Origin: Desulfocicer vacuolatum DSM 3385
GTDB taxonomy: Bacteria > Desulfobacterota > Desulfobacteria > Desulfobacterales > Desulfobacteraceae
Direction of reading: 5' to 3'
NCBI RefSeq assembly: GCF_900176365.1
Contig: NZ_FWXY01000001.1
Span: forward strand, 62,001 to 126,000
DNA length: 64,000 nucleotides
The translations under genes were made by a program, and so were the position numbers. Positions within the stretch are counted from its first letter, which is position 1; each line of letters begins with the position of its first letter. The notes below the pieces were generated by a model, which saw only the letters and a program-made list of their open reading frames with translations, did not search any database and was not told the origin of the DNA. Of this stretch, positions 38,059 to 47,721 are shown in pieces.

Positions 38059-39351
38059 ATGCCCGTGCTTACCCACCCGTCTCCCCATTTCAAAACAGCC
38101 TTGGATCTGGGCAGACCCCCCACAATAAAAGAGCTTTTCCCCCATTCCCAAGCCCTGATTGTCAGTGGGAAATACATTGATCGTGCCATGAATGCCAAAG
38201 GCCGTGCCATGACCATTGCCGCCAACGGCAGGAATTTTTTCGTGCTCCAGGGGGCGCTCATGGCAGCCCAGAGGGCCAATGCCGCCATTATCATTGAAAT
38301 TGCTCGATCCGAAGGCGGCACCGGGGCCTATTGTGCCGTGAACCTCTGGAACATTGCCAGACAGGTGGACGCCATCTGCAACCAGAAAAAAATCACCGTC
38401 CCCGTGGCCATCCATGCCGATCATTTTGGCATCAAATCCATGGCAGATATGGAACAGGCTGAAATTGAAATTCCCACCCTTTTTGATGCAGGCATCACCT
38501 CCATTGCCATTGATGCCTCGCACATGCCCGATGACCAGAACCTCATGGCCAACCTCTCCCTGGCCCACCTGATTCCCCCATGGGCAGGCCTTGAAACAGA
38601 AGTGGGTGAAATAAAAGGAAAACTGGGTCTTTCCACGGCCCAGGAAGCCCTTTTTCTCATCCAGGGACTCAATGCCCATGACATCTTTCCCAACTGGATC
38701 GCTTTAAACAACGGCACCACCCACGGCATTGAGGCCAGCGGGTCCGGCATTGACGTGGCATTAACCGGGGAAATCCACACCGCATTAAAACCGTACAACG
38801 TATCCGGTGCCCAACACGGCACATCGGGAAACAGCTCTGAAAAACTCAAGGCCATTGCCAAGGAAACCAGAACAACCAAAGCCAATGTGGCAACGGCCCT
38901 TCAGATGATTTCCTGGGGGGTGGAAGTCAATGATTACGGCAACGCCATCCTGGACGATGACAATCAATTCATCAAAAAAAGAGGGGAAGGGACATCCCAG
39001 AAGGTGTGGGAAGAGATGCTGGCCTTTGCACAAAAAAACAATCTCACAGGGGGGAATTTTAAGAAACTGAACCTTCCCTTTGAAAACAAACTCATGGCCC
39101 AGCCCCGGGAAATCCGGGAACGTATGGCAAAAGGAGTTGAAACATTTGTTTATGATCTTCTGACCAATGTATTCAATGCCGGAGATACGGCAGAGCTTGT
39201 GTTGGAGGACATTCTCAGGGCGAAATCCTGTGATCCCGGTCCCCAGGGAGAGCGCATTGAAGACCCGGCCCAGTGGACCCGGGAAAAAATCATGGAAAAA
39301 GCAGCGTCAATCGAATCAGACAAAGGACCTGAAGGCGACTTTGACGATTAA
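38059..39351 (+). CDS. fba: Class II fructose-bisphosphate aldolase family protein
   Basis: Zinc-dependent aldolase family, 430 residues. Metal-site motifs HADHFG (near residue 119), NNGTTHGIEASGSG and SGAQHGTSGN are present, with phosphate-binding Gly/Ser-rich loops. The reaction would be cleavage or synthesis of fructose 1,6-bisphosphate; related members use other ketose bisphosphates, so the substrate is inferred. It is longer than the common 285-360 residues, with a C-terminal helical extension (EDILRAKSCDPGPQGERIED...). Strong AAGGAGG ribosome binding site. It stands alone on plus, opposite the tetR operon. Confidence 0.85.
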   Translation: MPVLTHPSPHFKTALDLGRPPTIKELFPHSQALIVSGKYIDRAMNAKGRAMTIAANGRNFFVLQGALMAAQRANAAIIIEIARSEGGTGAYCAVNLWNIARQVDAICNQKKITVPVAIHADHFGIKSMADMEQAEIEIPTLFDAGITSIAIDASHMPDDQNLMANLSLAHLIPPWAGLETEVGEIKGKLGLSTAQEALFLIQGLNAHDIFPNWIALNNGTTHGIEASGSGIDVALTGEIHTALKPYNVSGAQHGTSGNSSEKLKAIAKETRTTKANVATALQMISWGVEVNDYGNAILDDDNQFIKKRGEGTSQKVWEEMLAFAQKNNLTGGNFKKLNLPFENKLMAQPREIRERMAKGVETFVYDLLTNVFNAGDTAELVLEDILRAKSCDPGPQGERIEDPAQWTREKIMEKAASIESDKGPEGDFDD

Positions 39352-39360
39352 ACGACTTAT

Positions 39361-39394
39361 TGCCGGTGGGCTTGCCATGTACAGGCCACCGGCA
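39361..39394 (+). terminator. Hairpin downstream of the aldolase gene
   Basis: Perfect 9-bp stem TGCCGGTGG/CCACCGGCA with a 16-base loop, starting eight bases after the aldolase stop, followed by TTAAAAG. The T-run is weak, so it may be a terminator or a 3' stabilising structure. Confidence 0.5.
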
Positions 39395-39399
39395 TTAAA

Positions 39400-39477
39400 A
39401 GTCAAATCGGGGACGTATTTCAAACTTTGTTGTGGGTGGAACCGGATGACAATACGGTCCGCCCGTGGCGGTTATTC
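39400..39477 (-). repeat. Two-hairpin intergenic repeat, copy 10
   Basis: In unit orientation ATAACCGCCACGGGCGGACC, GTATTGTCATCCGGTTCCAC, linker CACAACAAAGTTTGAAATAC. The first 60 bases match copy 5 closely. The second hairpin is cut short. Confidence 0.75.
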
Positions 39478-39498
39478 AAATTCAAGGAATTTTGCCCC

Positions 39499-39864
39499 AT
39501 GACAGTGCCTGCTTACCAAATACAAAATATTTTAACGCTTTACTGTCGAAAATTAAAACAATCCAGTTGCAAAGAGCAAGGTAAAATATCCACACCATTG
39601 CCACTGCAACTCAATGTCATTGCAAAAAGTAAAAAAGAGACAGTGATTAATAAGGTAAAAGAAAGCATTGTTTCCAAAATCACCATCATGGGGCCCCGCC
39701 GGTACATGGAAACCCATGTCCGGCCCACCATCTCCGTGGTAAGCCCTTTGCGAAAAAGCGCCTCCCGGAAAAACCACCTTTTTTCATTTACATCCCTGGA
39801 AAAAGGCAATATCCGCATACAAAAAAGCATCTCCATGGAAAACAAGGACGGTATTTGGTTCTAA
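39499..39864 (+). CDS. Small conserved protein, possibly DVU0524/FlgM-associated family
   Basis: 121 residues from ATG 39499-39501 (MTVPAYQIQNILTLYCRKLK); AAGGA lies ten bases upstream. A longer frame begins inside the repeat at 39427 and is not used. The N-terminus PAYQIQNILTLYCRKL resembles the start of a small deltaproteobacterial protein found next to flgM, but no flagellar genes are visible here and the rest of the sequence is not diagnostic. Basic, soluble, no signal peptide. Function unknown. Confidence 0.55.
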   Translation: MTVPAYQIQNILTLYCRKLKQSSCKEQGKISTPLPLQLNVIAKSKKETVINKVKESIVSKITIMGPRRYMETHVRPTISVVSPLRKSASRKNHLFSFTSLEKGNIRIQKSISMENKDGIWF

Positions 39865-39959
39865 ATTTTAATCCCCCCGGGCATGAACAGCCGGGCCCCA
39901 AAGACTTTCATAATCCAGCGGTTCACAGAGTTAAAACACACCTCCTCAATACCGACCGG

Positions 39960-39989
39960 CATGGTCCCGAAAATATTTTTGGGACCATG
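39960..39989. terminator. Palindrome between convergent genes, possible bidirectional terminator
   Basis: CATGGTCCC (39960-39968) pairs with GGGACCATG (39981-39989). The inner bases GAAAATATTTTT extend the stem through A-T pairs. It lies between the plus-strand small gene and the hisF stop on minus. No external T-run on either strand, so the terminator role is tentative. Confidence 0.5.
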
Positions 39990-40012
39990 GGATCAAACCT
40001 GTTCCTTAATTT

Positions 40013-40789
40013 TCAGCTCTTTCTGACCTTTATGTCTTTTCCGGATAAAAAGGCCTTTATCTCTTCAATGGTATAGGTTCCAAAATGAACCATGGAAGCA
40101 ATAAGGGCGGCATCGGCCCGGCCCCGGGTGAGGACATCTGCCAGATGCTCAGGGGTTCCGGCCCCTCCCGATGCAATGACGGGAATATTGACATTTTCTG
40201 AAATCATGCGTGTCAACGCCATTTCGTACCCATCCTTTGTGCCATCGGCGTCAATGGAGTTGAGACAAATTTCTCCGGCCCCCAGGGCCTGGCCTTTCTG
40301 TGCCCATTCCAGGGCGTCCATGCCCATGAAAGTGCGTCCGCCATTGATAACGATCTCATACCCCGATGGAATCCCTGTCTTCTGCCCCACATGCTTTACA
40401 TCCATGCCAAGGACCACGCATTGATTGCCAAAGGCCCGGGCCCCCTGGGAGATGATGTCGGGATTTTTCACGGCAGCGGAATTGACACTAACCTTTTCAG
40501 CCCCGGCCAGAAGCACGGCCCGCATATCCTCCAGGGTTCTTATGCCCCCGCCCACGGAAAAAGGGATAAAAATGGTCTGGGCCACCTTTCTCACCACATC
40601 AATCATGATATCCCTTTTTTCATGGGATGCCGTAATATCATAAAAAACCAGTTCATCGGCACCGGCTTCATAATAAAATTTTGCCATCTCCACAGGGTCA
40701 CCGATTTCAACGTTGTTCTTAAACTTAATACCCTTGGTTGTCTTGCCCTCCCGCACATCCAGGCAGGGAATAATTCGTTTACTTAACAT
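40013..40789 (-). CDS. hisF: Imidazole glycerol phosphate synthase cyclase subunit HisF
   Basis: Cyclase half of IGP synthase (histidine biosynthesis), 258 residues from ATG 40787-40789 ([20 protein letters not shown]). (Beta-alpha)8 barrel with catalytic Asp in CLDV (Asp11) and VLGMDV (near 130); phosphate sites [13 protein letters not shown] and [12 protein letters not shown]. It overlaps the hisH 3' end by seven bases, so both subunits are coupled. The other his genes are not in the window. Confidence 0.96.
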   Translation of the reverse strand: MLSKRIIPCLDVREGKTTKGIKFKNNVEIGDPVEMAKFYYEAGADELVFYDITASHEKRDIMIDVVRKVAQTIFIPFSVGGGIRTLEDMRAVLLAGAEKVSVNSAAVKNPDIISQGARAFGNQCVVLGMDVKHVGQKTGIPSGYEIVINGGRTFMGMDALEWAQKGQALGAGEICLNSIDADGTKDGYEMALTRMISENVNIPVIASGGAGTPEHLADVLTRGRADAALIASMVHFGTYTIEEIKAFLSGKDIKVRKS

Positions 40790-41415
40790 GGTGCCCACCT
40801 GCAAAAATTTTCCAAAATTAAAAGTCCGGGTTTACCACTTTTTTCCAGATGAAACTGTGTGGCAAACAGATTGTGCTTTCCCACGGCTGACGCAAATTTG
40901 ATACCGTAATCCGTGGTTCCAAACACGTCATCCCCACTCCGGGGCACAGGGTAATAAGAATGAACAAAATAAAATTCATCTGTTTTTTTCACACCCTCAA
41001 AAAGGGGATGGGACCGGACCACATCAAGGCCGTTCCATCCCATGTGCGGCACCTTGAGAAAGCCGTCCCCATGCTCCGAGGGCATGGTGTCTGAAAAGGC
41101 CTTTGCACTGCCCGGGATCATGCCAAGACAGGCGGCATCATTTTCCTGGCTGCTGTCCATGATAATCTGACAGCCCACACAGATCCCAAGCATGGGGATA
41201 CCGGCTTTAAACACCTGCTTCAAGGCATCATCAAGACCCCTTTCCCGCATGGTTTCCATGGCAGATCCTGCAGCGCCCACCCCCGGAAAAATCACCCGCT
41301 CTGCCCCGGTGATCTGCGCCGGATCATCGGTGATGACACAGTCATAGGACAAAAACGATACGGCCCGGGCAACACTTGTCAAGTTTCCTGCACCATAATC
41401 CACTATTGCAATCAT
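40783..41415 (-). CDS. hisH: Imidazole glycerol phosphate synthase glutaminase subunit HisH
   Basis: Class I glutamine amidotransferase, 210 residues; supplies ammonia to HisF. The triad is Cys79 in LGICVGCQ, His189 and Glu191 in TQFHLEKSG. Two positions differ from the commonest sequence: the Met after GICVG is Cys, and the Pro in TQFHPEKS is Leu; neither is a catalytic residue. The start overlaps the mazG stop by four bases. Confidence 0.95.
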   Translation of the reverse strand: MIAIVDYGAGNLTSVARAVSFLSYDCVITDDPAQITGAERVIFPGVGAAGSAMETMRERGLDDALKQVFKAGIPMLGICVGCQIIMDSSQENDAACLGMIPGSAKAFSDTMPSEHGDGFLKVPHMGWNGLDVVRSHPLFEGVKKTDEFYFVHSYYPVPRSGDDVFGTTDYGIKFASAVGKHNLFATQFHLEKSGKPGLLILENFCRWAPC

Positions 41416-42221
41416 ATGTTATTTTTCACCTTATCCCATAAAAGTTCAAGCTCCCCACGGGGGATATCTTTCAGTGCAAGTCCCCGGCAGGCAAGCTCAT
41501 TTTCCATTTTCCGATATCGTTTTTCAAACTTATCCGTGGATCGGGCCAGGGCCGTTTCCGGATGAATTTTTGCCAGGCGTGCCACATTGGTCAGGGTGAA
41601 CATCACATCGCCAAATTCCGTTGCAATGTCATCCCGGTTCCCGGTGGCCAATGCCTCCCGGAATTCGGAGAGCTCCTCCTGGACCTTTTCCAGCACTTCA
41701 TCCATGCCGGACCAGTCAAAACCTGCCCGCACTGCTTTTTCTGAAACCTTGGAGGCCCGGAGCAATGGGGGCATACCCGATGGAATGGCATCAAGCACAG
41801 ATGCAGCAGCCGCTTTACCGGCATTTTTTTTCTCTTCTCCCTTGATCTGTTCCCAGCGCTCCCACAACTGTTTTTCATTTTCAAGGGTGGCCCTGGCATA
41901 GACATGGGGGTGACGGCGCACCATCTTTGCCGCAATGGCTGCCATGCTCTGGGATATATCAAAGCTTCCTTTTTCACGATAAAGTTCAGCAATGAAAAGG
42001 AGCTGGAATAATACATCTCCGGTCTCTTCACACACCCCGTCTTCATCACCCTCTTCAATGGCCTCCAGAAGTTCATACACCTCTTCAATGAGACATTTCC
42101 ACATGCTTTCCGGGGTCTGTTTCCGGTCCCAGGGGCAGCCGTCTTTCCCGCGCAGGGTTCTGATAATCTGCGTCAGCTCATCTATGCCTTTGTTTTGACA
42201 TCCATCTTCTGTTTTTCCCAA
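41412..42221 (-). CDS. mazG: Nucleoside triphosphate pyrophosphohydrolase MazG
   Basis: NTP to NMP plus pyrophosphate hydrolase, 269 residues in two MazG domains. The metal-binding EExxE...E/D helix pairs are visible in the first domain (EEVYELLEAI, CEETGDVLFQL); the second has EEFSEF-like LSEFREAL and EFGDVMFTLT. The start is TTG at 42219-42221 inside cvpA (40-base overlap); no nearer ATG is in frame. Member of the cvpA-mazG-hisH-hisF run. Confidence 0.93.
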   Translation of the reverse strand: MGKTEDGCQNKGIDELTQIIRTLRGKDGCPWDRKQTPESMWKCLIEEVYELLEAIEEGDEDGVCEETGDVLFQLLFIAELYREKGSFDISQSMAAIAAKMVRRHPHVYARATLENEKQLWERWEQIKGEEKKNAGKAAAASVLDAIPSGMPPLLRASKVSEKAVRAGFDWSGMDEVLEKVQEELSEFREALATGNRDDIATEFGDVMFTLTNVARLAKIHPETALARSTDKFEKRYRKMENELACRGLALKDIPRGELELLWDKVKNNI

Positions 42222-42730
42222 AGTGCTTTGATCCTTTTTATTTTTTTCTGGAATTGGCTTTTTATATCATTGTCCACAAAAAGAGACGCCCACTGGGAAA
42301 TTTCACCCAGGTACGGCGCAAACCGGGAGCTGGAGATCCATTTTCCCTGACCGGGCACAAAGGTGGTGGCAAGGATGAAAATAACCACACACACCAGGAT
42401 GCCCTTGGTTGCACCAAAAACCATGCCGCAGAAGCGATCCACCCACCCCAGCAATGCAATTTTCATAAAATAACGCAACAGCGTGGCCCCAAGCCCCACC
42501 CCCAGCACAATTAACATGAAAATGATAAAAAAACCCAGAAGTTCACGATGGGTTGCCGCATCAATCCAGGGCATTAACAGATCCCCTGCTGCGGCATAAT
42601 AAACAGAGGCGCCGTAAAATCCGGCCACCACCCCCACAATGGAGGCCACCTCTTTGACAAATCCACGAAAGCCTCCACGCACAAGGCCGATACCGACAAT
42701 GACCGCCACAATAATATCAAAGGAATTCAT
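42182..42730 (-). CDS. cvpA: CvpA family membrane protein
   Basis: 182 residues with four hydrophobic segments (DIIVAVIVGIGLVRGG, VGVVAGFYGASVYYAA, FFIIFMLIVLGVGLGATL, KGILVCVVIFILATTF) and a basic C-terminal tail. CvpA is needed for colicin V production in E. coli, but its general role (envelope homeostasis) is not established. First gene of the operon, divergent from phoH. Confidence 0.92.
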   Translation of the reverse strand: MNSFDIIVAVIVGIGLVRGGFRGFVKEVASIVGVVAGFYGASVYYAAAGDLLMPWIDAATHRELLGFFIIFMLIVLGVGLGATLLRYFMKIALLGWVDRFCGMVFGATKGILVCVVIFILATTFVPGQGKWISSSRFAPYLGEISQWASLFVDNDIKSQFQKKIKRIKALWEKQKMDVKTKA

Positions 42731-42938
42731 ATTTTCACCATTTTATCCGGGCCGCCTTGCGCCGCCATAACTGCCCCGGCAAAGCCAACCATGGTATTTT
42801 TTCGGTGCAGGGATTGAAAATTCACCGTGAACTCTAAAAATCCGTTTATTTTCAGCTGGCACTTAATTATCAGGAGGCACTCTGCAACGTCAAGATTTTT
42901 TATTGACCTTTTAGCCAAGAGAGTGCACTCTATGGGCC

Positions 42939-43877
42939 ATGAAACAGCTTACATTTGACAACATATCCTTGGCCCAGGAACTGTTTGGGCAGCACAACGA
43001 TAATCTGGCCCGGGTGGCAGACGGTGCCGGGATTAAAATTGATGCCAGGGGCAACACCCTGACCCTCCGGGGAGACACCCTGCGCATTGCCGTGGCAGAA
43101 ACCATATTGAACCAGCTCTATGAACTGCTTCAAACAAAATTTTCCCTGCAACCGGCGGACATTGAAGCCACCATCAAGGCCATCACCCAGGATCCTTCCT
43201 GCCGAATTAAAGAGATGTTCCTTGACACCATCTTCACCACCGTGAAAAAAAAACCCATCACCCCCAGAAACAAAAACCAGCAGCAATATCATAAGGCGGT
43301 GAAAGACAACGATGTTGTTTTTGCCATCGGCCCTGCCGGTACGGGTAAAACCTATCTTGCCGTTGCCATGGCCGTGGCGGCCCTCTCCCGGGGAGAGGTC
43401 AATCGCATCATTTTATCAAGGCCTGCAGTGGAAGCCGGTGAAGCACTGGGATTTCTTCCCGGAGATCTTGCCGAAAAAATAAATCCCTATCTGCGGCCCC
43501 TTTATGATGCGCTCTATGACATGCTCTCCTTTGAAAAGGCAAGGGAAATGATTGACCGGGGCACCATTGAAATTGCCCCCCTGGCCTTCATGCGCGGCAG
43601 AACCCTTAACAATGCGTTTATTATCCTTGATGAAGCACAAAATACCACCTCCCAGCAGATGAAAATGTTTTTAACCCGCATGGGATTCAGCTCCCAGGCT
43701 GTCATCACCGGAGATATTACCCAGATCGATCTTCCATCGGGAAAACCTTCCGGCCTTGTGGAGGCAAAGGCATTGCTCCATGGCATAAAAGGTCTTAAAT
43801 TTATTTTTTTCACCAAAGCGGATGTGGTGCGGCACCAACTGGTGTCAAAAATAATAGACGCCTATGAAAAACAATAA
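42939..43877 (+). CDS. phoH: PhoH-like ATPase
   Basis: 312 residues. N-terminal KH-like part, then the P-loop AIGPAGTGKTYLAVAMAV near residue 130, Walker B FIILDEAQN near 230, and GDITQIDLP. PhoH-like (YbeZ) proteins are RNA-linked ATPases and often lie next to ybeY and PgpH-type genes, as here. The perfect palindrome AGAGTGCACTCT (42920-42931) sits just upstream of the ATG; no good ribosome binding site is visible. Leads the plus-strand phoH-pgpH-ybeY-pdxJ run. Confidence 0.95.
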   Translation: MKQLTFDNISLAQELFGQHNDNLARVADGAGIKIDARGNTLTLRGDTLRIAVAETILNQLYELLQTKFSLQPADIEATIKAITQDPSCRIKEMFLDTIFTTVKKKPITPRNKNQQQYHKAVKDNDVVFAIGPAGTGKTYLAVAMAVAALSRGEVNRIILSRPAVEAGEALGFLPGDLAEKINPYLRPLYDALYDMLSFEKAREMIDRGTIEIAPLAFMRGRTLNNAFIILDEAQNTTSQQMKMFLTRMGFSSQAVITGDITQIDLPSGKPSGLVEAKALLHGIKGLKFIFFTKADVVRHQLVSKIIDAYEKQ

Positions 43878-43885
43878 GGTATTCC

Positions 43886-46246
43886 ATGAAATCTGACAGC
43901 AAATTCCACGCCGTATCGATTTTTATTGGTACCAGCCCCAGCGTACTCTGGGTATTGTTAATCGCCCTTACCCTGATTTTCACACTGGTTCTCACCCCTT
44001 ACAAGAACGATGTCACAGCCACCTATCACCAGGGAGATGTGGCAGAAAGGGACATCAAAGCACCCAGAGATTTTTTCATTGAAGATCAAGAAGCAACCCG
44101 CCAGAACCAGCTGACCACCGTGCGGACCATCCCCTTTGTCTATGACTACGATCCCGGGCTTTACCAACGCATTTCCCAGCGCATAGAACAATCCTTCAGT
44201 ATTCCCCGGGACCTGTTCAACCCCAATAACCAGGAAGCCCCCCCCACCCTTGCCATGGTCATGGCCGCCCGGGAAGAATTTGAAGAAGCCCTTGGCATTC
44301 CCATGAGCAAAGGGGCCTATACCATTCTCCATAAAAATCAATTCTCCCGGGAAATCCCCCAGCTCACCCTGACCATTCTGAAACAAATTCTGGACAACGG
44401 GGTGGTGGCCAACAAAGAGCTTCTTCTAAAAGAAGAAGACAAGGGTATTCTTCTGAAAACCATTGACTCTTCCCAGGAACGTCTGGTGACAAATCTAAAG
44501 GCATTTTATGGTCCGGACCAGGCCAAGGCCATGGTGAGAATCGTTGGGGACCCCCTTCTCAAGGGCATCAATTACGCCCTTAGCAATCTCATTGTGGATA
44601 TTTGCCAGCGCCTGCTGCTGCCCAACATCACCATGAACAGAAACGAAACCGAGCAACGCATTAAAGAGGCACAGTCCAAAGTAAAGCCGGTCCTTTATCA
44701 GATTAAAAAGGGTGAAATGATCCTCCGGGAAGGGGAGCGGGTGGATGAATTAAAAATGGTGAAACTCAAAACCCTGGAACAGCAAAGCCATGGAAAAAAC
44801 ATTTTCACGGCCCGCATCGGCTCCGGTCTTTTAATTTTTCTATCCATCCTCACCATATATATTACCTCACTGAAAGACCATGAAAGTCTTGAGAAACACC
44901 ACAACCGCAACATTATTTTTATGACATCCCTGCTTTTGATCTTCATGATCATTGCCAAGCTGGGAATACCCATTGCCGGGAAAATGGATCTGGCCCTGCC
45001 GGTGACCATGGAAGGCGCCTCGGTTTTCATGCTCCTGCCATTGGGGGCCGGTGCCATGACCGTATGCATGTTTCTGGGATTTCATGCGGCCCTTTATTTT
45101 TCTTTGCTGCTTTCCATTCTGGTATCCATCATCATTTCAAGCCGCATGGATGTGTTTTTGTTTTTCTTTTTAAGCAGCATGGCTGGTGCCTTCTGGATAA
45201 AGGAGTGTAGGGAACGAAAAACCTTTATTTCCGCAGGCTTTAAGCTGGCTCTTTTCAACGGATCACTGGCTTTTTTCATGTATCTATACGCCGCCACCAT
45301 CCTCCAGATTTCACCCGTTTTAAAAGATGTCATCCTGGCGGCATGCGGTGGGTTCATTGCAGGGGTGATCACGGCGGGATTAACCCCGGTGATGGAAATG
45401 CTCTTTGGATTTACCACAGAGATAAAGATGCTGGAGCTGTCCAACCTGGATCAACCCCTGATGAGGCGTCTCATGATGGAGGCCCCCGGAACTTACAACC
45501 ACAGCATCATCGTGTCAAGCCTTGCCGAGGCTGCGGCCTCTGCCATTGGTGCCAGCACCTTAAAAGCTAAAATATGTGCCTATTACCACGACATTGGAAA
45601 ACTTGATAAACCCCTTTATTTCATTGAAAATCAAACCGACGGAAAAAATCGGCATGACAAACTCTCCCCGTCCATGTCTGCCCTGGTTCTCATCCAGCAT
45701 GTAAAAAAAGGGGTGGCCTTTGCCAAGGAATACAAGCTTGGCAGCGATATTGTGGACACCATACGACAGCACCACGGCACCAGCCTCATTCGGTATTTTT
45801 ATAACAAAAGTGTTAAACTTCACGGAGAAGATGCTGTCAAAACCAGTGATTTTCGATATCCCGGCCCCAAGCCCCAGACCCGGGAGGCAGGCATTGTCAT
45901 GCTGGCCGACGTGGTGGAAGCAGCATTGAGGACCCTGGAACGCCCCACTTCGGCACGTATCCAGGGCAGGGTACAGGATCTCATCAATGCCATCTTTGCC
46001 GACGGTCAACTGGAAGAGTGCGAATTGACCTTAAAGGACCTTCATCACATTGCCGGCAGTTTTAATAAAATTCTCACCGGTCTGTACCACCATCGCATTG
46101 AGTACACCGACAAACCCCAGGAAGCAAAAAAAGAGAGCAATGGAAAAAAAGAACATACAGATTCTGATTCAGGCAAATCAGACAAAGATACCAAAGGACA
46201 GCATAAGCCAAAAAGCCAACAAAATCTTAAGCGCCTTGGCATATGA
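43886..46246 (+). CDS. pgpH: 7TM-HD family phosphohydrolase (PgpH/YqfF-like)
   Basis: 786 residues. The N-terminal helix is followed by a long extracytoplasmic 7TMR-HDED region (roughly residues 45-290), seven membrane segments (about 300-510), and an intracellular HD domain with HSIIVSSL and CAYYHDIGKLDKPLYF and HHGTSLIRYFY. Homologues hydrolyse cyclic di-AMP to pApA. The substrate here is inferred; c-di-AMP cyclase is not in the window. The extreme C-terminus is Lys/Ser/Asp-rich and overlaps the ybeY start by 107 bases. Confidence 0.93.
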   Translation: MKSDSKFHAVSIFIGTSPSVLWVLLIALTLIFTLVLTPYKNDVTATYHQGDVAERDIKAPRDFFIEDQEATRQNQLTTVRTIPFVYDYDPGLYQRISQRIEQSFSIPRDLFNPNNQEAPPTLAMVMAAREEFEEALGIPMSKGAYTILHKNQFSREIPQLTLTILKQILDNGVVANKELLLKEEDKGILLKTIDSSQERLVTNLKAFYGPDQAKAMVRIVGDPLLKGINYALSNLIVDICQRLLLPNITMNRNETEQRIKEAQSKVKPVLYQIKKGEMILREGERVDELKMVKLKTLEQQSHGKNIFTARIGSGLLIFLSILTIYITSLKDHESLEKHHNRNIIFMTSLLLIFMIIAKLGIPIAGKMDLALPVTMEGASVFMLLPLGAGAMTVCMFLGFHAALYFSLLLSILVSIIISSRMDVFLFFFLSSMAGAFWIKECRERKTFISAGFKLALFNGSLAFFMYLYAATILQISPVLKDVILAACGGFIAGVITAGLTPVMEMLFGFTTEIKMLELSNLDQPLMRRLMMEAPGTYNHSIIVSSLAEAAASAIGASTLKAKICAYYHDIGKLDKPLYFIENQTDGKNRHDKLSPSMSALVLIQHVKKGVAFAKEYKLGSDIVDTIRQHHGTSLIRYFYNKSVKLHGEDAVKTSDFRYPGPKPQTREAGIVMLADVVEAALRTLERPTSARIQGRVQDLINAIFADGQLEECELTLKDLHHIAGSFNKILTGLYHHRIEYTDKPQEAKKESNGKKEHTDSDSGKSDKDTKGQHKPKSQQNLKRLGI

Positions 46247-46637
46247 GGATCATGAACTGTCCATTGTGATCACGGACAATGAAGAAATAAAAAAAATGAA
46301 CCGGATCTATCGAAACATGGATCGTCCCACCAATGTGCTGGCCTTTCCCATGCTTGATCCGGAAGATATCCCTTCCGCCCCCGGCACCGCCGCCGGAGAA
46401 AACCATGCTCCCCCACTTCTGGGGGACATTGTCATCTCCATGGAAACAGCGGCAAAGGAGGCAGAAACAGCCTCCATTTCCCTGGACGAACGCATCAGCC
46501 AGCTCATGGTACACGGCATATTGCATCTTGTGGGCTATGACCACGAACAAGGGGAAGATAAAGCCCGGCACATGGAAGAAAAAAGCCTTGAACTGATTCG
46601 GTTGATTGAACCCAACCCGGATCTTGAAATATTTTAA
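46140..46637 (+). CDS. ybeY: Endoribonuclease YbeY
   Basis: Zinc-dependent rRNA-processing endonuclease; 165 residues from ATG 46140-46142 (MEKKNIQILIQANQTKIPKD). The metal motif is HGILHLVGYDHE near residue 125, the standard H-x3-H-x5-H. MNRIYRNMDRPTNVLAFPM is also typical. The frame upstream of 46140 is open but lies in the HD gene. The ribosome binding site AGAGAG lies in the HD gene, so translation is likely coupled. Confidence 0.96.
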   Translation: MEKKNIQILIQANQTKIPKDSISQKANKILSALAYEDHELSIVITDNEEIKKMNRIYRNMDRPTNVLAFPMLDPEDIPSAPGTAAGENHAPPLLGDIVISMETAAKEAETASISLDERISQLMVHGILHLVGYDHEQGEDKARHMEEKSLELIRLIEPNPDLEIF

Positions 46638-46649
46638 CCAGGAGGAAAC

Positions 46650-47369
46650 ATGGCAAAACTTGCGGTGAATGTGGATCACATTGCCACCCTGAGACAGGCA
46701 AGAGGAATCAACTACCCGGAACCGGTGGCCGCAGCCGTTGCTGCAGAAACAGCCGGGGCCGACGGCATTGTTGTGCATCTGCGTGAAGATCGACGTCACA
46801 TCCAGGAACGGGACGTGAGAATATTAAGGCAGGTGGTTCAAAGCAAATTAATTCTGGAAATGGCTGCCACAACGGAAATGATCGGCATTGCCCTGGAGGT
46901 AAAGCCTGAAATAATTACCCTGGTGCCGGAAAAAAGAGAAGAACTCACCACCGAAGGCGGTCTGGATCTTCTCACCCACCACAGCGCCATTGAACAAAGC
47001 ATCGCCACCTTGAAAAATGCCGGCATGGCCGTGTGTATTTTCATTGATCCCGATCTTGAACAGATTAAAATGGCCCACAAAATTGATGCCGACATGATAG
47101 AAATACACACCGGTGCCTTTTGTGATGCCAAAACAGAGCAGGAAAAAGCATTTGAATTTTCAAGAATTGTGGATGGGGCTGCCATGGGTCATAAATTAAA
47201 ACTGGAGGTCAATGCCGGTCATGGATTGTGCTACAACACCATCAAGGCATTTAAGGGGCATGCTATCATAGATGAGTTCAGCATTGGGCACAGCATCGTG
47301 GCCCGGGCCACCCTCACGGGAATGGAAACCGCTGTAAGGGATATGCTGGCCCTTGTCAAATCCCTGTAA
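46650..47369 (+). CDS. pdxJ: Pyridoxine 5'-phosphate synthase
   Basis: Last enzyme of the DXP-dependent vitamin B6 pathway; 239 residues. It begins MAKLAVNVDHIATLRQARG, with the active-site region AAVAAETAGADGIVVHLRED and the C-terminal NAGHGLCYNT and EFSIGHSIVARA. GGAGGAAACATG gives a strong start. Thirteen bases after ybeY. Confidence 0.97.
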   Translation: MAKLAVNVDHIATLRQARGINYPEPVAAAVAAETAGADGIVVHLREDRRHIQERDVRILRQVVQSKLILEMAATTEMIGIALEVKPEIITLVPEKREELTTEGGLDLLTHHSAIEQSIATLKNAGMAVCIFIDPDLEQIKMAHKIDADMIEIHTGAFCDAKTEQEKAFEFSRIVDGAAMGHKLKLEVNAGHGLCYNTIKAFKGHAIIDEFSIGHSIVARATLTGMETAVRDMLALVKSL

Positions 47370-47721
47370 TCCCAGACTGCCTGAAAAACAACATACATTG
47401 ACGGACACAACGAATATTGAAATATGGTATGATGCCGCCCCCGATGGGCAAGGATGACTGACATAACAAATATGGCAAATGGCTTTAAAAAACGACCTCC
47501 ATGCCCCGGAGGATGAAATTTCAAAATTTTTCCTTGTGTATCTTTTCAATTCGCCCTATAAGAAACCATGCACTTTTCTGAAATTCAGACTGGCAGTCAA
47601 ATCAACCTATTGGACTGGATTTCCCATAAAAAAATTCATTATGGATGATTATTGGATCAATTAATCATCAGAAGTAGCACCATAATTTATTATATACGTA
47701 CAATTTAAACGAGGAGGATTT
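47370..47721. other. Spacer between pdxJ and the pyrophosphatase gene
   Basis: About 350 bases. The partial palindrome ATGATTA/TAATCAT (47645-47651, 47662-47668) about 55 bases before the next start could be an operator, and AT-rich TATTATATA lies near 47690. No convincing -35 was found. A 61-codon ORF at 47479-47664 has no support. Confidence 0.4.

Noticed and set aside
40013-41415. HisHF-like pair for nonulosonic acid or other sugar amidation
   Set aside because: Sequence and coupling match ordinary IGP synthase; no sugar-nucleotide genes next to it.
47479-47664. 61-codon ORF in the pdxJ-ppaC gap
   Set aside because: No ribosome binding site, Phe/Lys-rich composition and no likeness to a family.
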